From Acidobacteriota bacterium (lineage in GTDB: Bacteria > Acidobacteriota > Vicinamibacteria > Vicinamibacterales > SCN-69-37): DNA of 64,000 bases. Shown here piece by piece: positions 40,024 to 47,632 of this stretch. The stretch lies in NCBI GenBank assembly GCA_016716905.1, contig JADJUS010000004.1, positions 992,001-1,056,000 on the forward strand. The letters run 5' to 3'. Below the pieces are notes generated by a model. It saw only the letters and a list, made by a program, of their open reading frames with translations, made no database searches and was not told the origin of the DNA. Position numbers and translations under genes: made by a program. Numbering within the stretch: the first letter of the stretch is position 1; each line of letters begins with the position of its first letter.

Positions 40024-41051
40024 AGAAGTTCCTCTCGGCCGTGTTTCTCCTCGTCATCATTGCTGCCGGTGCAGCGTGGTGGGGGCAACAGCTGTTGCGC
40101 ACGCCGTACAAGTCGTTTGCCGAACCAGAAATCTTTGTGGAAATTCCGGGTGGCACCGGCGTTGCCGCGATTGCCTCGCGCCTCTCCGATGCCGGCGTGG
40201 TGCCGCATCCGCTGATCTTCCGCGCGGCCGTGCGCCTCGCCGGCGTGGACAAGCGCCTGCAGGCGGGTGAGTACCGCTTTGCCGATGCCGCTACGCCAGG
40301 CGAAGTCGCGGATCGCCTCGCCAGGGGCGACGTCTATACCAGAGCTGTGACCTTTCGCGAAGGGTTGACGATCTGGGAGATGGCTGACGTCTTCGTCGAG
40401 GGCGGCCTTGGCACGAAGGAGGAATTCCTTCGCGAGGCGCGCGACGTGTCGCGCATCGCCACGATTGATCCCGAGGCCTCGTCCCTGGAAGGCTACCTGT
40501 TTCCTGACACGTATCAACTGCCTCGGTCTGCCGGCGCCAAGGGCATTGTCGATGCGATGGTGGCCGGCTTCCTGCGCGCGTTTGATGCGGACCTGCGCGC
40601 AGCCGCGACCGCTCGAGGCCTCAGTGCGCGCGAGGTAGTGACGATCGCGTCACTCGTGGAGAAAGAAACCGCAGCCGCGCCGGAGCGGCCGGTCGTTTCG
40701 GCGGTGTATCAGAATCGGTTGCGTATCGGTATGGGTCTGCAGTGTGACCCCACTGTCATTTACGCATTGCAGCTCGCCGGCAGGTGGAACGGCAACCTCA
40801 CGCGAGAAAACCTGCGCGTGGATTCGCCTTACAACACTTACCGCTACGCGGGATTGCCGCCTGGCCCCATTGCCTCGCCTGGTCGCGCGTCGCTTGAAGC
40901 CGCAGTGCGGCCCGCCGATGCGCCGTACCTATATTTCGTGAGCCGCAACGACGGCACCCACGCCTTCGCCGCCACGTTGGCCGAACACAATCGCAACGTT
41001 CAGCAGTGGCAGATACGGTATTTCAGGAATCGGCCATCAACCCAGCGGTAG
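40020..41051 (+). CDS. mltG: Endolytic transglycosylase MltG (YceG family)
   Basis: 343 residues. A single N-terminal helix (about 4-20) is followed by the LysM-like segment and the YceG domain with EGYLFPDTYQLPR, predicted catalytic E214 in ASLVEKETAA, QCDPTVIYAL and SPYNTYRYAGLPPGPI. It cuts nascent peptidoglycan strands in the periplasm. Its coupling to ruvX is common in bacteria. It is convergent with nadK, 11 bases between stops. Confidence 0.95.
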   Translation: MKKFLSAVFLLVIIAAGAAWWGQQLLRTPYKSFAEPEIFVEIPGGTGVAAIASRLSDAGVVPHPLIFRAAVRLAGVDKRLQAGEYRFADAATPGEVADRLARGDVYTRAVTFREGLTIWEMADVFVEGGLGTKEEFLREARDVSRIATIDPEASSLEGYLFPDTYQLPRSAGAKGIVDAMVAGFLRAFDADLRAAATARGLSAREVVTIASLVEKETAAAPERPVVSAVYQNRLRIGMGLQCDPTVIYALQLAGRWNGNLTRENLRVDSPYNTYRYAGLPPGPIASPGRASLEAAVRPADAPYLYFVSRNDGTHAFAATLAEHNRNVQQWQIRYFRNRPSTQR

Positions 41052-41062
41052 TCGGTAGTCGG

Positions 41063-41938
41063 TTATCGATTCCAATTGAGCTTTTCCCGCAGCATGTCGA
41101 AGTGCGTGCGGGTGGTGGTGCGTAGCAGCTGTAGGACGCGGTCGGCGCGGCGGATGATGACCGCGTCGCCGCTTTGCAGCGGCGCGCCGAACTGGCCATC
41201 GAACGTGGCCACGACGTCGGTGGGCGCGCCTTCAAGTTGCGGCCGCAGCACAATTTCAGCCGATGCTGGCAGCACGATCGGCCGGTTCGTCAGCGTGTGT
41301 GGCGCGATCGGCGTCAGGATGACCGCGTCCACCGACGGATGCACCACGGGCCCGCCCGCCGACAAGTTGTACGCCGTTGACCCGGTCGCCGTGGCGACGA
41401 TGAGCCCGTCGGCGCGCACGTGACTCACGTGTTCGCCGTTGACCGAGACGTCGAGTTCCAGCATCCGTGACAGCGTTCCGCGCGTGATGACGATGTCGTT
41501 GAGCGCGAAGCGTGATGCGGCCACGGTGTCGCCGCGCTCGATGCGTCCTTCAAGCAGCAGCCGCGTTTCCGTCCACGTCCGTCCCTCGAGGATGGACGCG
41601 AGCGCGTCGGTGAGTTCAGCGCGACGAACTTCCGTGAGGAAACCCAGATGCCCCAGGTGCACGCCCAGCACCGGCACCCCGGCATTTGAATGCACCACGG
41701 CACTCGCGGCCGACAGCAGTGTGCCGTCGCCGCCGAACGCAATGACCACGTCCACGTCTTTCGCAATGCCTTCTCGTGGTGCGGTCGGCCAGCGCGTGCC
41801 GGTGGCGGCGGCCTCAGCTTCTTCCTGAGCGACCACGACGGACGCGCCACGCGCGGTCAGCCACTCGGCGGCATCCACCATCGCGGCAAGTGCCGAGGCG
41901 TGAGGCCGTGCGATCAGGCCGAAGCGGGTGAAGGACAT
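41063..41938 (-). CDS. nadK: NAD kinase
   Basis: 291 residues. The catalytic motif is G69-G-D-G-T (VVIAFGGDGTLL), followed by the NAD-binding HLGHLGFLTE and the DGLIVATATGSTAYNLSAGG segment. It makes NADP from NAD and ATP. The start overlaps the tlyA 3' end by 25 bases, so it is the last gene of the run hsp20-ymdB-xseA-xseB-ispA-tlyA-nadK. Confidence 0.96.
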   Translation of the reverse strand: MSFTRFGLIARPHASALAAMVDAAEWLTARGASVVVAQEEAEAAATGTRWPTAPREGIAKDVDVVIAFGGDGTLLSAASAVVHSNAGVPVLGVHLGHLGFLTEVRRAELTDALASILEGRTWTETRLLLEGRIERGDTVAASRFALNDIVITRGTLSRMLELDVSVNGEHVSHVRADGLIVATATGSTAYNLSAGGPVVHPSVDAVILTPIAPHTLTNRPIVLPASAEIVLRPQLEGAPTDVVATFDGQFGAPLQSGDAVIIRRADRVLQLLRTTTRTHFDMLREKLNWNR

Positions 41939-42666
41939 AGGTGGAGCAGGAACTCGCGGTTGCCCTCCGCGCCGGTAATCGGCGACGGTTCAAGACCGCA
42001 TCGCGACAATCCTACCTGACGCGCGGCTTCGACGACTTCCTCCACCACCCGGGCATGGATGCGTTCGTCGCGCACAATACCGCCTTTGCCGACGTCCGAT
42101 TTGCCCGCCTCAAACTGCGGCTTGACGAGTGCAATCACGTGACCGCCAGGCGCGAGCAGTGGCGGCACCACCGGCAGGATGTGACGCAGGGAGATGAACG
42201 ACACGTCGATCGTCACCAGTCCGAATTGCCGCGCGTCCTCGGGCAGGTCTTCCGGCTTCAGGTAGCGGGCGTTGGCGCCTTCGATGACCTGCACACGGGC
42301 GTCGGTCCGGATCTTCCAGTCCAACTGGTTGTGGCCCACATCCAGGGCGACGACGCGTGCGGCGCCGCGCTGGAGGAGGACATCGGTGAACCCGCCGGTT
42401 GAGGCGCCGATGTCGAGCGCGACCATGCCCGCGGGGTCGATCGCAAAGATTTCGAGTGCGCGGACGAGTTTGAGTCCGCCGCGACTGACCCAGGGGTGGT
42501 CGGGAGTACGCAGAGTGACGAGCGAGGCGTCTGAGGTGGCGGTGCCGGCCTTGGCGGCGGGTTGGCCGTCCACGTTGACGTCGCCGGCGAGGATCAGCGC
42601 CCGCGCGCGTTCACGCGAGGGCGCCAGGCCGCGGTCGACCAGCAGTTGATCCAGGCGGACCTTCAC
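41914..42666 (-). CDS. tlyA: TlyA family rRNA 2'-O-methyltransferase
   Basis: 250 residues, GTG start. An S4 RNA-binding domain (about 1-60; RLDQLLVDRGLAPSRERARA) precedes an FtsJ-like methyltransferase (DIGASTGGFTDVLLQRGAAR, VTIDVSFISLRHILP, LVKPQFEAG). TlyA methylates cytidines in 16S and 23S rRNA; the historic haemolysin name is misleading. It commonly neighbours nadK, as here. Confidence 0.94.
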   Translation of the reverse strand: MKVRLDQLLVDRGLAPSRERARALILAGDVNVDGQPAAKAGTATSDASLVTLRTPDHPWVSRGGLKLVRALEIFAIDPAGMVALDIGASTGGFTDVLLQRGAARVVALDVGHNQLDWKIRTDARVQVIEGANARYLKPEDLPEDARQFGLVTIDVSFISLRHILPVVPPLLAPGGHVIALVKPQFEAGKSDVGKGGIVRDERIHARVVEEVVEAARQVGLSRCGLEPSPITGAEGNREFLLHLCPSPASA

Positions 42667-42679
42667 GTGTGGCCGGCCT

Positions 42680-43639
42680 TCACTTCGTTCGTGTGAGGCT
42701 CCAGTCGGCCAGTTCGGTCAGCCGACCGTCGAGCCCGGCGGCCTTCAGAGTGTCCTTCGCGCGCGCGACACAGTCCGTGGCCAGCCGCCGCGATTCTTCC
42801 ACCCCATACAGCGCGGGATAGGTGGGTTTGCCGGCGGCCGCATCCTTGCCGGCGGTTTTGCCCAGCCCGGCCGCGGAGCCTTCAACGTCCAGCACGTCAT
42901 CGATGATCTGGAACGCGAGGCCCACTTCCTGCGCGTAAAAATCGACAGCGGCAACCACGGCGTCATCGACGCCGACGATCATCGCGCCCGACACGGCGGC
43001 GGCGCGGAACAGCGCGCCGGTCTTGCGCGCGTGCATGTCGCGGAGTTCGCGCTCGCCCATCGGCTGGGGCGGGTGTGACGGCACGCGGCCGGCGGCACGC
43101 AGGTCCACGGCTTGTCCTCCGACCATGCCGATTGCGCCGGCGGCCGTGGCCAGCACACTCATCACCCGCAGCCGCCTTTCAGCCGGGGCTTCGGGCGCGC
43201 CCGGAGGCGAGACGGGAGAGGGGGACTCGGCGATCACGCCAAACGCCTCGGTCAGCAGGCCGTCGCCCGCGAGGATTGCGAGGCCATCGCCGTACACGAT
43301 GTGCGTCGTCGGCCGTCCGCGCCGCAACGCATCGTTGTCCATGGCGGGCAGGTCGTCGTGCACGAGCGAGTAACAGTGAATCATCTCGACCGCGCACGCG
43401 CCGGGCAGAGCCAGCAGTCGCGCGCGGGGCGTGGTCACGCCCGCCAGCGGGGCCACGGCTTCCGCGGTCATGAGCGTGAGACAGGGCCGCAGCCGCTTGC
43501 CGCCGCCCATCAGGCCGTGTTGCATGGCATCAATCAGGAGCGTGGGGGCCGCGCCTTCGGGCAGGGCCTGGCCCAGCGCCGCGTCCACGGTCGCGCGCAG
43601 TTCGGTGAGATAGGCAGCGAGGTCCTGGGTCGCGCTCAC
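42680..43639 (-). CDS. ispA: Polyprenyl (farnesyl/geranyl) diphosphate synthase
   Basis: 319 residues from a GTG at 43639; a TTG at 43645 overlaps the xseB stop as an alternative. Motifs are GGGKRLRP, the first aspartate-rich site HDDLPAMDND (about 94-103) and the second QIIDDVLDVEG. The residues before the first motif (MIHCYSL) fit a C15 product. It condenses isopentenyl diphosphate units in the cytoplasm. Placement with xseA and xseB is the common bacterial arrangement; dxs is not present. Confidence 0.94.
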   Translation of the reverse strand: MSATQDLAAYLTELRATVDAALGQALPEGAAPTLLIDAMQHGLMGGGKRLRPCLTLMTAEAVAPLAGVTTPRARLLALPGACAVEMIHCYSLVHDDLPAMDNDALRRGRPTTHIVYGDGLAILAGDGLLTEAFGVIAESPSPVSPPGAPEAPAERRLRVMSVLATAAGAIGMVGGQAVDLRAAGRVPSHPPQPMGERELRDMHARKTGALFRAAAVSGAMIVGVDDAVVAAVDFYAQEVGLAFQIIDDVLDVEGSAAGLGKTAGKDAAAGKPTYPALYGVEESRRLATDCVARAKDTLKAAGLDGRLTELADWSLTRTK

Positions 43640-43641
43640 AA

Positions 43642-43884
43642 TCAACTCGCCGAGTCGTCTGTCGAGAGAAGTCCGCTGCCGTCTTTCAGGTCGCCGCGTT
43701 CGGTCAGCAGTTCGATGCGCTTCTGCGCTGCGCCGAGCTGGTCGTGACAGTACCGCGACAGTTCGACGCCGCGTTCGAAGAGTTTCAGTGATGTGTCGAG
43801 GGGCAGGTCGCCGTCCTCGAGCTGTTTGACGAGGGTCTCGAGTTCCGCGATGGCGGATTCGAAGTCTTTGATGGCAGTGCTCAT
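43642..43884 (-). CDS. xseB: Exodeoxyribonuclease VII small subunit
   Basis: 80 residues with the family helix pair (FESAIAELETLVKQLEDGDL, SLKLFERGVELSRYCHDQLG). It binds the large subunit XseA encoded directly upstream with ATGA overlap. Length is normal. Confidence 0.96.
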   Translation of the reverse strand: MSTAIKDFESAIAELETLVKQLEDGDLPLDTSLKLFERGVELSRYCHDQLGAAQKRIELLTERGDLKDGSGLLSTDDSAS

Positions 43885-45272
43885 GAATCTGTCCGTCCTG
43901 TAACCGTGCAGCGCAGCTCGCCGTCCGCGACGGTGACGCGAACCGCCTCACCGGGGCTCACGCTTGCGGCCGATCGAATGATACTCGTGCGGGTGTCGTC
44001 CCAGCACACCGCATATCCGCGACCGAGCACGGCGAGCGGGCTGAGGGCGTGCAGGCGAGCGGCCAGCTCGCGCGACCGCGCGGACGCCTGCTGAACGCCG
44101 GTACGCGCTGTCTGTCCCAGGCGGCCGTCCACTTTTGCCAATCGCAGTTGCCAGTCGGCCGTGACCCGCCTGATGTCGCGGGCTTCGAGGCGCCGCCGCA
44201 GCCGTTCGAACACCTGGCGGGCGCGCGCGATCCGGTTGGCCTGCGCATGACGCAGCCGCAACATGCATTCCTGAATGTCGCGCTGCTGCAGCACGATGCG
44301 CGTCGGGTAGCCGTCCAGGCGGGATGCGGTTCGCAGGATCCGCTGGCGCCGGCCATCCAGAGCCCGTCGCGTGGCGGCGGCCAGGCGTTCGGCCGCGCGA
44401 TCGATCCGGTGACGGAACGTATCGGCGCGTTCCACCACCAACTCGGCCGCGTTCGAAGGTGTGGCGGCCCTGAGGTCCGCCACGAAGTCGGCGATGGTGA
44501 AATCCACCTCATGGCCCACGGCCGAGATGACCGGCACCGGGCTCGCGGCGATGGCGCGCGCGAGGCCTTCGTGATTAAAGGCCCACAAGTCTTCGGCCGA
44601 CCCGCCGCCCCGGCCGATGATCACGACGTCCACGCCCGCGACTCCGGTGATGGCCCGCATCGCCCGCGCCAAATCCTCCCCCGCACCATCGCCCTGCACG
44701 CGCGCATCGCGTACCACCACGTGCGCGGAAGGGTAGCGCGCGATGAGCACGCGCAGGATGTCTTGCAGCGCCGCGCCGGAGCGCGACGTCACCACGCCGA
44801 TCTTGCGTGGCAGGATTGGGAGCGGGCGTTTGCGCGCCGTGTCGAACAGGCCGTCGGCGGCCAGGCGCCGCTTCAGCTGTTCGAAGGCGAGCTGCAGTGC
44901 ACCCTGGCCATGCGGCTCGAGGCGGTCGCAGATGATCTGATATTCGCCGCGGACTTCATAGACGCTGATGCGGCCACGCGCCACGATGTGCTGGCCGTCT
45001 TCGAGCCGGAATGTCAGCTTGCGCGCGTCGGTCCGGAACATCACCGCGCGAATCTGCGAGCGGTCGTCCTTCAACGTGAAATACAGATGGCCCGACGAGT
45101 GGGGCCGATGCCCGCTGACCTGGCCTTCAACTTCCACCCGGGAGAACCCGGACTCGACCAGCGACTTGAGTCGAGCGGTCAGGTCGCCGACGCTGAGCGG
45201 AGGCTCGGGGAGCGGCGGCGCCTTGGCCACCTCCGGGACATCATCAAACGGCAGGCCCCACGAATCTGCCAT
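43881..45272 (-). CDS. xseA: Exodeoxyribonuclease VII large subunit
   Basis: 463 residues. An N-terminal OB fold (VEGQVSGHRPHSSGHLYFTL) precedes the catalytic domain (GVVTSRSGAALQDILRVL, VDVVIIGRGGGSAEDLWAFN, ISAVGHEVDFTIADFVADLR) and a long arginine-rich coiled coil. It degrades single-stranded DNA in both directions. It starts 2 bases after the ymdB stop and overlaps xseB. Confidence 0.97.
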   Translation of the reverse strand: MADSWGLPFDDVPEVAKAPPLPEPPLSVGDLTARLKSLVESGFSRVEVEGQVSGHRPHSSGHLYFTLKDDRSQIRAVMFRTDARKLTFRLEDGQHIVARGRISVYEVRGEYQIICDRLEPHGQGALQLAFEQLKRRLAADGLFDTARKRPLPILPRKIGVVTSRSGAALQDILRVLIARYPSAHVVVRDARVQGDGAGEDLARAMRAITGVAGVDVVIIGRGGGSAEDLWAFNHEGLARAIAASPVPVISAVGHEVDFTIADFVADLRAATPSNAAELVVERADTFRHRIDRAAERLAAATRRALDGRRQRILRTASRLDGYPTRIVLQQRDIQECMLRLRHAQANRIARARQVFERLRRRLEARDIRRVTADWQLRLAKVDGRLGQTARTGVQQASARSRELAARLHALSPLAVLGRGYAVCWDDTRTSIIRSAASVSPGEAVRVTVADGELRCTVTGRTDS

Positions 45273-45274
45273 GG

Positions 45275-46099
45275 TCAGCGCGCGGCGACCGGAGTGACGG
45301 ACATGACGTCCAGTTCCTGCAACGAAAGATTCAGGCGCGTGATGCTCTGTGCCCGTCCCGTGGTTTCATCGACCTGGATGACCACGCCGTTGAGCCGCGG
45401 GTTTTCCGTGGCCGTCTCAAAGCGCTGAGGCAAGCCGGTCAGGAATCGGTGAATGATGGCGGCGCGATCGACGCCGATCACCGAGTCGTGCGGACCGGTC
45501 ATCCCGACGTCGGTAATGTACGCGGTGCCCTTGGGCAGTACACGGTCGTCGGCCGTCTGCACATGTGTGTGCGTACCAACCATCGCTGCCACGCGGCCGT
45601 CGAGATGCCAGCCCATCGCCACTTTTTCCGATGTGGCTTCGGCATGGAAATCCACAAAGATGATCTTCGCCTGTTCCTGCACGGCCTGAATCTGCTCGAG
45701 TACCACCCGGAACGGGTCATCGAGGGGATTCATGAAGATGCGGCCCATGATGTTGATCACGCCTACCTGGACGCCATTGGCCGCGCGCGCCACGTGCCGG
45801 CCCAGGCCGGGCGTGCCCTCGGGAAAATTCGCCGGGCGAATCATCCGGGGTTCTTTCGCGAAGTACGGAATGATCTCCTTTTTGTCCCACGTGTGATTGC
45901 CGCCGGTCATGACGTTCACGCCGTACTCGAACAACTCGTGTGCGATGTCCGGTGTCACCCCAAAACCCGCCGCCGAGTTCTCCACGTTGGCAATCACCAG
46001 ATCGATGTTGTGGTGCGACGAGATCGCGGCAAGGCCGCGGCGAAGCAAATCCCGGCCGGGCCGGCCGATGATGTCGCCGATAAACAGCAGATTGGTCAT
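45275..46099 (-). CDS. ymdB: YmdB-family (TIGR00282) calcineurin-like phosphoesterase
   Basis: 274 residues from the ATG at 46099, which overlaps the hsp20 stop as ATGA. Dinuclear metal motifs are FIGDIIGRPGR, NVENSAAGFGV, TGGNHTWDKK, FVDFHAEATSEK and GTHTHVQTADDR. Bacillus YmdB hydrolyses 2',3'-cAMP and affects biofilm switching; the role here is inferred from family. It is translationally coupled to the flanking genes. Confidence 0.93.
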   Translation of the reverse strand: MTNLLFIGDIIGRPGRDLLRRGLAAISSHHNIDLVIANVENSAAGFGVTPDIAHELFEYGVNVMTGGNHTWDKKEIIPYFAKEPRMIRPANFPEGTPGLGRHVARAANGVQVGVINIMGRIFMNPLDDPFRVVLEQIQAVQEQAKIIFVDFHAEATSEKVAMGWHLDGRVAAMVGTHTHVQTADDRVLPKGTAYITDVGMTGPHDSVIGVDRAAIIHRFLTGLPQRFETATENPRLNGVVIQVDETTGRAQSITRLNLSLQELDVMSVTPVAAR

Positions 46100-46539
46100 G
46101 GGGTCTCGATCGGGATCTGGATCAGCTGCCCGCGGCGTTCCACAAGGCGGGGCAGCACCACCCGCAATTGGCCGGCAGACACAAACGCCCTGGCCGCCCC
46201 GGTGTCCACGGCCGCCGACAAACGAACGCCGCGCGCGAACCGCCCCGAGCTGCGTTCGGCCACGTGATACCGGGCGTCGGCCGGCCCGGTCGCGCCAAGC
46301 TTGGCGCCGACCACCAGCACCGTGTTCTGCCGCACCCACACACGCACGGCGGAGATCGGCACTCCGGGGATGTCCATGAGCACTTCAACGCCGGAGGCGG
46401 TGTCGACCACATCAAGCGCCGGCCGGCATTCACCCGTGGCCATGGCCGCGCCCGGAACGCTCCGGTCGAGTTCCATCAGCAATTGCCGCGCGTCTTCCGC
46501 CAGTTCTTCTGCATCCCGCCCGCGCCGTGAATCTGCCAT
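46096..46539 (-). CDS. Hsp20/alpha-crystallin family protein
   Basis: 147 residues. An alpha-crystallin domain (about 40-130) shows RPALDVVDTASGVEVLMDIP, IRV-like strands VRVWVRQNTVLVVGAK and YHVAERSSGRFARGVRL. The expected A-x-x-x-G-V-L motif is weak (AFVSAGQLRVVLP). It is divergent from a second, more canonical hsp20 gene 183 bases away and heads the ymdB-xse operon. It probably acts as a holdase chaperone. Confidence 0.82.
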   Translation of the reverse strand: MADSRRGRDAEELAEDARQLLMELDRSVPGAAMATGECRPALDVVDTASGVEVLMDIPGVPISAVRVWVRQNTVLVVGAKLGATGPADARYHVAERSSGRFARGVRLSAAVDTGAARAFVSAGQLRVVLPRLVERRGQLIQIPIETP

Positions 46540-46654
46540 TTCATCTTCGATTCTACGGGCGATCGACCTGCGACAACCTTTATCGGCTCCGCCTTTTGGG
46601 TGGCTATAGTCCTATGAAGGCGTATATGAGTATTCAACACTAAGAAAATATGCC

Positions 46655-46682
46655 TTTACAACAAACATATATTCGGTATTAT
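46655..46682 (+). promoter_or_regulatory. Candidate promoter of hsp20 within AT-rich gap
   Basis: TTTACA (46655-46660) and TATTAT (46677-46682) with a 16-base spacer lie 40 bases upstream of the ATG. An imperfect inverted repeat (AAGGCGTATA at 46617-46626 with AATATGCCTT at 46647-46656) overlaps the -35 box and could be an operator. The gap 46590-46705 is unusually AT-rich for this genome. No CIRCE sequence was seen. Confidence 0.45.
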
Positions 46683-46721
46683 TGATTCAGTTCGTTTCTT
46701 CTTTAAGGAGGCAGATTGACC

Positions 46722-47171
46722 ATGACCCTGACTCGTTGGAGCCCTGCGCACAACCTTGCAGCGCTCGAAATCGATCGTCTGAATCGGATGTTTGGCAGTG
46801 TGTTTGGCGAAGAGGCCCGCGACGCCGACTCGACCGTCAGCGCGTGGCTGCCGCCGGTGGACATCTTCGAGACGCCCACCCGTGACCTGGTGGTGAAGCT
46901 GGAAGTGCCCGGCATGAAGCGCGAAGACATCACGGTGACGTTTGAGAACAACGTCCTCACCGTGGCCGGCGAACGCAAGTTGTCGGACGACGTGAAGCGC
47001 GAGGAATATCACCGCCGCGAACGCGTCTACGGCACGTTCCGCCGTGGCTTCACGCTGCCGTCCTCGGTGGATGGCGGCCGGGTGCACGCCGCGTATGCCG
47101 ACGGCGTGTTGACCATCACCTTGCCGCAGCGCGCGGAAGCGAAGCCGCGCCAGATCGCCGTCGAGGGGTAG
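46722..47171 (+). CDS. Small heat shock protein Hsp20
   Basis: 149 residues from the ATG at 46722, 10 bases after an AAGGAGG ribosome site; a TTG at 46716 is too close to it. Alpha-crystallin domain: PPVDIFETPTRDLVVKLEVP, GMKREDITVTFENNVLTVAG, EYHRRERVYGTFRRGFTLPS and the signature AYADGVLTITLP. It prevents aggregation of unfolded proteins. A strong terminator follows at 47223-47262, so it is a single-gene unit. Confidence 0.95.
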   Translation: MTLTRWSPAHNLAALEIDRLNRMFGSVFGEEARDADSTVSAWLPPVDIFETPTRDLVVKLEVPGMKREDITVTFENNVLTVAGERKLSDDVKREEYHRRERVYGTFRRGFTLPSSVDGGRVHAAYADGVLTITLPQRAEAKPRQIAVEG

Positions 47172-47173
47172 TC

Positions 47174-47208
47174 GTCCAGGGTCCAGGGTCCAGGGTCCAG
47201 AGTCCAGG
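47174..47208. repeat. 7-base tandem array (GTCCAGG, five units)
   Basis: Five units (GTCCAGG three times, GTCCAGA, GTCCAGG) start 3 bases after the hsp20 stop. The same unit in reverse orientation lies inside pheT at 30874-30901. Confidence 0.85.
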
Positions 47209-47222
47209 GGCCTGGCACACGG

Positions 47223-47262
47223 AGGCGCCGGGTTGCGATCAGCCCGGCGCCTTTCTTTTTTT
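47223..47262 (+). terminator. Rho-independent terminator of hsp20
   Basis: AGGCGCCGGG (47223-47232) pairs perfectly with CCCGGCGCCT (47243-47252) around a 10-base loop, followed by TTCTTTTTTT. It is a textbook intrinsic terminator 51 bases after the hsp20 stop. Confidence 0.92.
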
Positions 47263-47295
47263 GAACCCCGCCGCAGGCCGTTCGTCGAATTGCAT

Positions 47296-47508
47296 ATGAC
47301 TGGATTGCTGACGCTCGGGGGAGTGCTGCTGGCGGGCTTCGCGTTTTTCTCGTTGATGCTCGCCTTTGTGGTCGTCTTCGTGAAGGCGGCCTTCTGGCTC
47401 GTCCTGCTGCCGTTCCGCCTGCTGTTCTGGGGCCTGGGCGCGGTGGCGATGCTCGTGGGGACCGCAGTGGCCATCGGCGTCGGACTGGTCGTGGGGCGCG
47501 CCCCCTGA
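47296..47508 (+). CDS. Small hydrophobic membrane protein
   Basis: 70 residues from the ATG at 47296 with two long hydrophobic stretches (about 5-30 and 38-66, LFWGLGAVAMLVGTAVAIGV). No family recognised. It begins just after the hsp20 terminator, so it needs its own promoter; none is obvious. The frame is open and the hydrophobic pattern is consistent, but expression is uncertain. Confidence 0.5.
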   Translation: MTGLLTLGGVLLAGFAFFSLMLAFVVVFVKAAFWLVLLPFRLLFWGLGAVAMLVGTAVAIGVGLVVGRAP

Positions 47509-47600
47509 TGTGGCGCGCTGATCCTTTCGCGCCCTGCGGTGCGTGCCGCTCGTGAGCCTTCTCGGCGGCCCTTCCGGAACGACCTCGCCTCTGTCCGGAT

Positions 47601-47624
47601 GGAGGCCGGGTCTTTAGACCCGGC
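47601..47624. repeat. Palindromic element A, single unit
   Basis: GGAGGCCGGGTCTTTAGACC plus CGGC, identical to unit 2 at 21410-21433. It lies 9 bases beyond the gatA stop codon and could serve as its transcription end. Confidence 0.85.
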
Positions 47625-47632
47625 AATTTCCG

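Noticed and set aside
43640..43951. N-terminal extension of the polyprenyl synthase
   Set aside because: It overlaps all of xseB and is arginine-rich; GTG at 43639 gives the family length.
44049..45428. Plus-strand open frame of 459 codons
   Set aside because: Antisense shadow of xseA and ymdB.
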